20,408 nucleotides of DNA from positions 1 to 20,408 of IMG/VR virus record IMGVR_UViG_3300007541_000317; one strand, written 5' to 3'. Both the position numbers and the translations under genes were made by a program. The number at the start of each line of letters is the position of its first letter. Position 1 is the stretch's first letter. The stretch comes from a virus. Positions 5,399-10,464 of the stretch are shown here, piece by piece. The notes beneath the pieces were generated by a model. It was given only the letters and a program-made list of their open reading frames with translations, was not told the DNA's origin and did not search any database.

Positions 5399-7080
5399 AG
5401 GTTCCCCCAGTCGTAGTCTTGGGTGGGATCAGGCTTGTCGGAGTATCGGCCTGTCGGTAGGTCATAGTTCAATTGGACTTCGCCGACCGCCCCGACCCAT
5501 TTAAACCGGCTCTTCCAGACATGCACTTCGGTTTCGTTTCGATTGCGATGAACCGTCACCCCGCAGTCTGCTTTCGCGAACCATGCTGCCGACCCGCTGA
5601 TGTGCTGACCCTTCGGAACCCCACTGTCAGGGAGTTGCTTGGCAGGATGAGCCACAAACCATGCATGGATCTCATGCGACTTACAGAAGAGGACGATGTC
5701 GGTCAGCATCTTGCTGATCGCTTGATGCTCGGAGTCACCGGCCATGTCGAGGTAGTTATAGGGATCGATGATGAGTCCTCGAACCCCCATCCTCATGACC
5801 GCCTGCTTGGTTCTGTCGATGATCGATTGCACTGTCGCAGGCGCACCGTCATGCGATTGCAGGAACACGAAGTGCTGATTGAGGAATGCGAGAGCGTAGT
5901 CACGCTCGTCCGTAGTCATCCGATCCTCACCGAAGAAGGGTTTACCGATGACCTTCTCGGCGAGCTTGGCAATGTGCATGCTCGGTGGATTCTCGAAGGA
6001 TGCCACCGCAAACCGCCATCCTTTTTGGACGGCAATGTTGACGCATATCTGATCGATTAGCTCTGACTTACCCGAACCGGGGAGTCCGGTCACCACCGAC
6101 AACTGGCCGGGGAGTATGGTGTAAAGTTTGTCGAGGGTATGGAGTCCAGTACTCGCCCCCTTGATCACGCCGCTCTCGTAGAGAGAGACGATCTGAGCCT
6201 CGAAGTCCTCAGGGAGATAGACGCCTTCGAGTGGAAGTGGTTTAGCGGCTCCTAGAGCTTCTCGTAAAGCCTCAGCACCATGTTTAGACAGGGTCTCGTT
6301 GGCATCCTTCTCGGGTAGGGTCACCGTCCAACACTTGGCTCGGCCAATGCGTCTTGCGAGTTCCTCGACCAGAGCTTGGCCGGGTTCATCATCATCCGGA
6401 AAAAACACTACCCGTTCGACCGAGTCGATGAGTTCCCGTGCCTCCCATACATAGCTGAATCTGCCGTCCTGTTGGGGATCAACCTTGCCATCACTGATCT
6501 TGGCAGGCGCACCATTCGGAACCGACACCGCAGGGATACCGGCGGATGCGAGGGCGAGGACATCCATTTCCCCTTCGCAGATGACGAGTTCCGTCAGCCC
6601 CTTGGGTAACTGGTTTAAACCGAAAAAGGATCGGGCGGAACCCTGCTGGGTGAATTCTTTTTCGCCTGTGCTACGCCACTTGATCGCCTCGGGATGCTTC
6701 GGGTCTCCGTACACAAAGCCGATAGCGGGTGTCTTCCCTACCCCCGCAAAGTACTTCTCGGAACCGACAAGGGGAAACTGAGTCGCAATCTCAGGGTTGA
6801 TTCCCCTTCGTGTGAGGAACTCTGTGACGATGTCAGGGACATGCTCGGTGGGAGGATCGACAGGCTTGGGTTGTTTCTTGATCTGTTGGACTTGATGCAT
6901 CATCTTGTTTCTCCTGATGGCCCCGCTCGCCCCGCAATGAAAGCACTGGTACACGAATCGATCTGATTCGACCGTGACCCCCATGGATTTCTCATGGGAT
7001 TTCTTGCGGGATTCTGAGCAGAGAGGGCATGTGATTCGACCGGTCTCAAGTTGACTGGTAATGATTTCTTCTGGGGTCAT
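5395..7080 (-). CDS. Twinkle/T7 gp4-like primase-helicase
   Basis: 561 residues. The zinc-binding domain has CPLC (18-21) and CFHC (46-49). A TOPRIM domain follows, with EGEMD (169-173) as metal-binding motif and DDDEPG (229-234) as the second acidic motif. The C-terminal helicase of the DnaB/RecA type carries Walker A GLPGSGKS (332-339), the following SFEN (361-364, catalytic Glu) and Walker B LIIDPYN (436-442). It therefore both primes and unwinds, in one ring, as T7 gp4 does. Length fits. The ATG at 7080 follows AGGAAATGA; the recurring motif ATTTAAAC overlaps that ribosome-site region. The gene sits after a 368-base leader or gap and shares a transcript with the downstream PD-(D/E)XK-like gene. 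Both zinc pairs are intact, so primase activity is expected. Confidence 0.93.
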   Translation of the reverse strand: MTPEEIITSQLETGRITCPLCSESRKKSHEKSMGVTVESDRFVYQCFHCGASGAIRRNKMMHQVQQIKKQPKPVDPPTEHVPDIVTEFLTRRGINPEIATQFPLVGSEKYFAGVGKTPAIGFVYGDPKHPEAIKWRSTGEKEFTQQGSARSFFGLNQLPKGLTELVICEGEMDVLALASAGIPAVSVPNGAPAKISDGKVDPQQDGRFSYVWEARELIDSVERVVFFPDDDEPGQALVEELARRIGRAKCWTVTLPEKDANETLSKHGAEALREALGAAKPLPLEGVYLPEDFEAQIVSLYESGVIKGASTGLHTLDKLYTILPGQLSVVTGLPGSGKSELIDQICVNIAVQKGWRFAVASFENPPSMHIAKLAEKVIGKPFFGEDRMTTDERDYALAFLNQHFVFLQSHDGAPATVQSIIDRTKQAVMRMGVRGLIIDPYNYLDMAGDSEHQAISKMLTDIVLFCKSHEIHAWFVAHPAKQLPDSGVPKGQHISGSAAWFAKADCGVTVHRNRNETEVHVWKSRFKWVGAVGEVQLNYDLPTGRYSDKPDPTQDYDWGNL

Positions 7081-7448
7081 TTCATTTCCTGTTTAAATAG
7101 TTCGCCCCTTTTCCGGGTGGCCGGGGCCAGTCCGTACTCAGTGCGCCACGCATTTCAGCGTGACTCTGGAACTGCTTTCATGGGAACTCCAAGAGTTCAT
7201 GCACTACTCACACAAGTCCAGACCGGTTTGGCCGTATTGCCACCCACCATGTTGTCAGGGGCAGACAGAGCATGGATTTAACTTGGCACTTTGGGGCGGG
7301 CAGGATGTTCCCCCTGCGCTCATTCACAGCTCGCCTGACTGGCGAATCAATGACGGGGGGATAGGAATTGCTATTCCAAGGAGATCCATATAGGATCTCA
7401 CCCGTCTCGACTTGCACCTCAGAGACTACCGTCCCCCAATCCTGACGG
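7081..7448. other. 368-base region without a supported gene; hairpin-rich, probable primase leader
   Basis: Perfect hairpins lie at 7331-7345 (TCGCC/GGCGA), 7364-7377 (GGAAT/ATTCC), 7381-7399 (GAGATCC/GGATCTC) and 7147-7162 (CACGC/GCGTG). The minus strand has a plausible promoter at 7423-7452, so most of this would be a leader of about 330 bases before the primase. Competing weak reading frames exist: a minus one ending at 7208 and a plus one of 77 codons at 7160-7393 with a GTG start and no ribosome site; neither resembles a known protein. One minus frame reads like a small zinc-ribbon protein (NPCSVCP, then GQTGLDLCE) but contains two stops. I treat it as a regulatory or origin-like region. 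Confidence 0.5.
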
Positions 7449-7452
7449 TCAA
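7423..7452 (-). promoter_or_regulatory. Possible minus-strand promoter P5 for primase-helicase
   Basis: On the minus strand, TTGACC (7452-7447) is followed after 18 bases by TAGTCT (7428-7423). This matches the -35 of the 9055 promoter exactly and its -10 TAGACT at five of six positions. Transcription would start near 7416 and enter the three tandem hairpins directly. It lies at the end of the RusA gene. Confidence 0.45.
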
Positions 7453-7892
7453 GCCCCAGTTGAGAAATCTTCTGGGGCTTTTTTATTCCAGTACTGATTC
7501 CATGCATCACTCGTTCTCGTAATCACAATTTCTGAGCGGGGATTCGCTTTGTCGAGAGCATGGTAGACATGCTTCTCTTTCACCTGCCTGTCGTTCTCGT
7601 AGATCAATCCCTGCATGGCATCGAGTATCACCGACTCATCGAGATCAGGTCTGCGTGAGGCATAGAAGATCCGTAGATGTACGGCAAGATCCCCCGATAA
7701 CAAAGGATCTAATTTGGGACACTGCCATTGGAAATCTTTGACGTACGAACGAGCCTTAGCAGATTTTATAAAAGCTGGCCTGCCGTTTAAATGGACTAGC
7801 TTCCTGCTGTTCGCTTTGCTCGCTGGTTCGCCGCAGACAATAAACGAAACAATCGGTAAGTTGGTTGACATGTTATCTGTTAATATGTTCAC
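7449..7892 (-). CDS. rusA: RusA-family Holliday-junction resolvase
   Basis: 147 residues. The core RPDLDESVILDAMQGL (82-96), then ENDRQV (99-104), matches the RusA motif in which three Asp bind the catalytic metal: here D83, D85 and D101. RusA resolves four-way junctions during recombination and in phage replication. The Lys four positions after the second Asp, which I recall as important in E. coli RusA, is Ile here. The start is GTG at 7892 with AGGAAG upstream; an ATG at 7871 lacks a ribosome site. The gene begins 29 bases from the divergent plus-strand gene at 7922. Its last codons contain a plus-strand terminator. Residue HLNG near 35 is coded by part of GTTTAAAT (7785-7792). Confidence 0.88.
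   Translation of the reverse strand: MNILTDNMSTNLPIVSFIVCGEPASKANSRKLVHLNGRPAFIKSAKARSYVKDFQWQCPKLDPLLSGDLAVHLRIFYASRRPDLDESVILDAMQGLIYENDRQVKEKHVYHALDKANPRSEIVITRTSDAWNQYWNKKAPEDFSTGA
7451..7485 (+). terminator. Plus-strand intrinsic terminator inside the 3' end of rusA
   Basis: AAGCCCCAG (7451-7459) pairs perfectly with CTGGGGCTT (7472-7480), with six T at 7479-7484. Its polarity is plus, although all confident genes from 4916 to 7892 are on the minus strand. It either stops antisense transcription towards rusA or ends an unrecognised plus-strand RNA in 7081-7450. On the minus strand no T-run follows, so it should not stop the rusA transcript. Confidence 0.75.
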
Positions 7893-7893
7893 A
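7865..7893 (+). promoter_or_regulatory. Weak candidate promoter P3 for the central plus operon
   Basis: TTGACA at 7865-7870 has TTCACA or TCACAT at the expected -10 distance, a poor match. It lies within the 5' coding end of rusA and 52 bases before the ATG at 7922. Position favours it; the weak -10 does not. It may need an activator. Confidence 0.35.
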
Positions 7894-7921
7894 TTACTTC
7901 CTGTTACAAATGGAGGAGCCT

Positions 7922-8167
7922 ATGAAGATTGATAGAAATGTTCCATTGCCTGATCGAATCGCAAAGCGATTTAAGATAGGGCCATTACCACTCGATGATA
8001 TGAATGTAGGAGATTCTTTTCTCATAGAGATTGATGCAGATGATATCGAGTTGACTCGTATCCTGCACTCACTTCGTGTAAGACTGAATAGATACACCCA
8101 AAAGAACCCGAAGCACAAGTTCAGTTCGAGCAAAGATAAGAAAGGCTTGAGAGTCTGGCGCGTATAA
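7922..8167 (+). CDS. Small basic hypothetical protein
   Basis: 81 residues, not recognised. The middle reads PLDDMNVGDSFLIEIDADD, a pattern of two short strands around a Gly turn. The end is a basic helix and tail (LHSLRVRLNRYTQKNPKHKFSSSKDKKG) closing with a strand RVWRV, so nucleic-acid binding is plausible. Many small phage and plasmid proteins of this size share the VGDSFLI-type turn followed by a basic helix, without known role. The ATG at 7922 follows GGAGG by 6 bases; in-frame starts further up lie in the divergent promoter area. It is the first gene of the central plus block, 11 bases before the exonuclease gene. Confidence 0.68.
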   Translation: MKIDRNVPLPDRIAKRFKIGPLPLDDMNVGDSFLIEIDADDIELTRILHSLRVRLNRYTQKNPKHKFSSSKDKKGLRVWRV

Positions 8168-8178
8168 CAGGAGACAAC

Positions 8179-9063
8179 ATGAAACTCACCAATAAATATG
8201 GATTGCCTGACACCGTTGTTCGTGCGTTAACCCGTAGCGAATACAGTAAAGGTGAAAGCAATCGATCCATTACCCAACTCATCGATTCCCCCCGTGTTCG
8301 TATTCTCAGGCAAGAGAATTGGAACAACATGGAAGAGGATGTCAGTGAAAAAATGTGGGCGGTACTAGGCTCTGCCGCACATCGAATGTTTGAGGAAACC
8401 GGTGATGATAAGCACATTACCGAGGAGCGATTGTTCTGCGAGATCGAAGGTTGGGTGATCAGTGGGGCCATCGATGTTCAAAGAATTGATGAGGATGGCA
8501 TCACCATCATGGACTACAAGACCACCAGTGTGTGGTCTGTGATCCTCGGCAAAGAGTCTTGGGAAACCCAGTTGAATTGCTATGCGTCCCTCGTTCGCCG
8601 TGCCAAGAACCAGAGAGTCAAAGCTCTCAAGGTGGTGGCTATCCTGCGCGACTGGAACCGAAGGGATGCTGAAGAGAAGCAGGACTACCCGAAGGCTCCC
8701 ATTGTCGAGATCGATATCCCGATGTGGCTCGAAGACAAACAGGATCAGTACCTCGAAGACCGTGTCAAGTTACACCAAGAGGCTGAGTTCCAACGGCTCA
8801 TGGGTGAAGAACTTCCTGAGTGTTCTAAAGAAGAACGATGGGAGAAGCCTTCCGTGTGGGCAGTTAAGAAGACGGGCAACAAGCGGGCTATAAAACTTTA
8901 TAGCAATGAGCAGGAAGCCAAAGATGCTTTGTTGACCGGTCAAGAAATTGAGTTCCGTCGTGGGGAACCTACCCGTTGTTCAGCCAACTGGTGTCGTGTA
9001 AACGCATGGTGTTCCCAGTATAAAAAATATCTGGATGAAACATCAGATAACGACTTGACCTGA
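8179..9063 (+). CDS. Cas4/RecB-like PD-(D/E)XK exonuclease, probable Fe-S protein
   Basis: 294 residues. Motifs in order: GSAAHRMFEE with H68, SGAIDV with D99, MDYKTTS with D112 and K114, and ETQLNCYA with Q131. These are the active-site motifs of the RecB-nuclease/Cas4 superfamily. Four Cys (215, 267, 272, 278) follow, the last three in RCSANWCRVNAWCSQY, resembling the iron-sulphur cluster of AddB/Cas4-type enzymes; here one Cys precedes the triplet rather than the nuclease core. It would resect DNA ends to give the single strands used by the annealing protein encoded next. The ATG follows AACAGGAGA. The IR GCTATAAA-AC-TTTATAGC (8887-8904) inside the gene uses codons uncommon in its neighbours. 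A promoter lies over its 3' end. Confidence 0.85.
   Translation: MKLTNKYGLPDTVVRALTRSEYSKGESNRSITQLIDSPRVRILRQENWNNMEEDVSEKMWAVLGSAAHRMFEETGDDKHITEERLFCEIEGWVISGAIDVQRIDEDGITIMDYKTTSVWSVILGKESWETQLNCYASLVRRAKNQRVKALKVVAILRDWNRRDAEEKQDYPKAPIVEIDIPMWLEDKQDQYLEDRVKLHQEAEFQRLMGEELPECSKEERWEKPSVWAVKKTGNKRAIKLYSNEQEAKDALLTGQEIEFRRGEPTRCSANWCRVNAWCSQYKKYLDETSDNDLT
8887..8904. repeat. Perfect 8-base inverted repeat inside the exonuclease gene
   Basis: GCTATAAA, two bases (AC), TTTATAGC. It codes for part of RAIKLYSN with ATA, AAA, CTT and TAT, A/T-ending choices that are less usual in the flanking sequence. Could be a protein-binding site; no function is known. Confidence 0.5.
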
Positions 9064-9082
9064 ACTCTATAACTTGTAGACT
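9055..9082 (+). promoter_or_regulatory. Promoter P4 for the recombination/glycan operon
   Basis: TTGACC at 9055-9060, a 16-base spacer and TAGACT at 9077-9082, the same TANACT form of -10 as P1 and P2. It begins at the stop codon of the exonuclease gene and would start RNA near 9090, 17 bases before the ATG at 9107, which follows AACAGGAG. Confidence 0.6.
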
Positions 9083-9106
9083 CGTAACAAACAAACAGGA
9101 GATGTT

Positions 9107-9811
9107 ATGACTGAAGTAGTAAGTCCGTCGTATGCGGAGATCTGGGCGACTCTGTCTAAGATCGATGTCTCAAAACATGTTGAGAAAAAGAATGGATTGA
9201 CGTACCTGTCATGGGCGTATGCATGGGGCATTCTCATGCAGCACTATCCGCAGGCAGAGTATTCGTTTGCTCACCATGAAGTGCATCAGGATGGAACCGT
9301 GACGGTTCATTGCGATGTGGTCATTGGTCAGTGTCACCGGAGCATGTGGCTACCGGTGATGGACTACAAGAACAATGCCATCAAGAACCCGGACGCTAGA
9401 AAAATTTCCGACACGAAGATGCGCTGCCTAGTGAAGTGCATCAGCATGCTCGGATTGGGATGGGCAATCTATGCGGGTGAAGATATTGCGGGGGTGACGG
9501 AACCTGATTCCGTTCCCGCTCTTACCGATGAGGAAATCAAAGCCTCGAAGGAACCGCCGCCTAAGAAGAAGGTTCCCACCAAACAGGGGGCCAATGACAT
9601 CCCCTCGGAGGAAGGGGCCGCAGAGATTGTCGGGAAACTCATGGAGTTTGCGAACAAGTTCTGCACTGACGAGCCGGGACTGGTGTCGTTCTGGAAAGAG
9701 AACAAACAGATCATCGATATTTTGGATAGCAATTATCCGAAGCAATACGAATCCTTGAAGAAGGGGTTCACCGAACTGAAAGCCAAACTTGGAGGCAATG
9801 CAAATGGCTGA
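9107..9811 (+). CDS. Sak/DUF1071-type single-strand annealing protein
   Basis: 234 residues. The segment EKKNGLTYLSWAYAWG (26-41), then HYPQAEYSF (46-54), is the hallmark N-terminus of the DUF1071/Sak family, whose founder is a phage Rad52-like annealing protein. The core runs to about residue 132. A charged, Pro- and Lys-rich linker (about 136-165) leads to a helical C-terminal part (170-234). It anneals complementary single strands, for phage recombination and replication-fork repair, typically with a 5'-3' exonuclease, encoded just upstream, and an SSB, encoded just downstream. The ATG at 9107 follows AACAGGAG. The stop overlaps the next gene by 8 bases. Confidence 0.87.
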   Translation: MTEVVSPSYAEIWATLSKIDVSKHVEKKNGLTYLSWAYAWGILMQHYPQAEYSFAHHEVHQDGTVTVHCDVVIGQCHRSMWLPVMDYKNNAIKNPDARKISDTKMRCLVKCISMLGLGWAIYAGEDIAGVTEPDSVPALTDEEIKASKEPPPKKKVPTKQGANDIPSEEGAAEIVGKLMEFANKFCTDEPGLVSFWKENKQIIDILDSNYPKQYESLKKGFTELKAKLGGNANG

Positions 9812-10082
9812 TTATCAAAACCGCGACATCACTCAGGGTGCGCTATTCGTTAACAACCGAAAGAACTCTCAGAACCAACCCGATTTTCGGGGGGAACTCA
9901 CTCTGAGTAAGGCGCTACTCAAGGAGTTAGTGGAGAAAGTAAAGGCCGGTGAAGAGGCGAAGATGTCTCTCTCGGTCTGGAAAAAGAAGTCCAAGGCCGG
10001 TAACGAATTCATGTCCGTCGCAGGACAGATCTATACCGATTACAAGAAGGCCAAGACCGAAGATATCGAAGTCCCGTTCTAA
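9804..10082 (+). CDS. Small SSB-like protein
   Basis: 92 residues. The pattern of alternating strands (GALFVNN, FRGELTL, MSLSVWKKK, FMSVAGQIYTDY) is that of a small OB fold or DUF736-like domain. The acidic end EDIEVPF resembles the DDDIPF tip by which bacterial SSB recruits partners. I therefore read it as a phage ssDNA-binding protein serving the annealing protein upstream. The fold call is inference, not a family match. The ATG at 9804 lies 8 bases after GGAGG; an ATG at 9798 is too close to that site. It is 11 bases upstream of the next gene, whose ribosome site AACAGGAG follows its stop. Confidence 0.62.
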   Translation: MADYQNRDITQGALFVNNRKNSQNQPDFRGELTLSKALLKELVEKVKAGEEAKMSLSVWKKKSKAGNEFMSVAGQIYTDYKKAKTEDIEVPF

Positions 10083-10093
10083 CAGGAGCCGTT

Positions 10094-10333
10094 ATGAAAA
10101 AGGTAAACAAGTCGCAGAAGATTCGAGAGTTACTCGATCAAGGTCTCTCGAATGCAGAGATCGTCAAGAAGCTGAAGGTCTCACAGCAGTTGGTCTACAT
10201 CGTGAGCCGAACCCACCGGGGTAAGCACAATGTAGCCAAGCCGGTTAAACAACTTCCGAAGGTCAAGCGGTCGCGGGTCTCAGACCTGATCGCCTCCTTG
10301 AAGACGATCATCAAGGCTCTGGAGAAAGCGTGA
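10094..10333 (+). CDS. Small HTH regulator, first gene of the overlap chain
   Basis: 79 residues, very basic. Residues 7-41 (SQKIRELLDQGLSNAEIVKKLKVSQQLVYIVSR region) form a helix-turn-helix of the transposase/sigma-region-4 type, with GLSNAEIVKKL as first helix and VSQQLVYIV as recognition helix. The rest is a Lys/Arg linker and one helix (SDLIASLKTIIKALEKA). It probably binds DNA and may control this operon or bind the recurrent GTTTAAAC-like sites; both are inference. The ATG at 10094 follows AACAGGAG. The frame itself carries GGTTAAAC at 10243-10250. Its stop overlaps a 43-codon gene. Confidence 0.7.
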   Translation: MKKVNKSQKIRELLDQGLSNAEIVKKLKVSQQLVYIVSRTHRGKHNVAKPVKQLPKVKRSRVSDLIASLKTIIKALEKA

Positions 10334-10464
10334 TGATCCGGTGGTTGCGGGAACTGGTTGAGAAATACATCCAGCTCCGTGACTGGAAGTGGCGACATGT
10401 CCCTCCCCCGAACTGGCGATCCAGTCGGGGTGGGGGCGGGTCAACCGACAGGGACTACTGGTGA
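10333..10464 (+). CDS. Very small Trp/Arg-rich protein
   Basis: 43 residues, not recognised. It is rich in Trp (six of 43) and Arg, with an N-terminal amphipathic helix (MIRWLRELVEKYIQLRDWKW) and a Gly-rich tail (SRGGGGSTDRDYW). The ATG overlaps the stop of the HTH gene as ATGA and its own stop overlaps the GTG of the glycosyltransferase as GTGA, so it bridges two genes with no spare base; this supports reality. It may serve as a coupling leader rather than a working protein: its last third holds a strong hairpin (10406-10430) and G-runs. Confidence 0.5.
   Translation: MIRWLRELVEKYIQLRDWKWRHVPPPNWRSSRGGGGSTDRDYW
10406..10440 (+). promoter_or_regulatory. Hairpin followed by G-runs upstream of the large glycosyltransferase
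   Basis: CCCCGA, a bulged A, CTGG (10406-10416) pairs with CCAGTCGGGG (10421-10430) around the loop CGAT; 10 pairs with one bulge. Directly after it come GGGG, GGGGG and GGG runs to 10440. It ends 20 bases before the GTG at 10461 and could slow ribosomes or hide the start. Confidence 0.45.

Noticed and set aside
5473-6060. Plus frame of 195 codons
   Set aside because: Lies fully antisense to the certain primase-helicase.
7160-7393. Plus frame of 77 codons with Cys/His pattern
   Set aside because: No ribosome site; its Cys/His pattern mirrors a minus frame; kept only as a possibility in the leader region.
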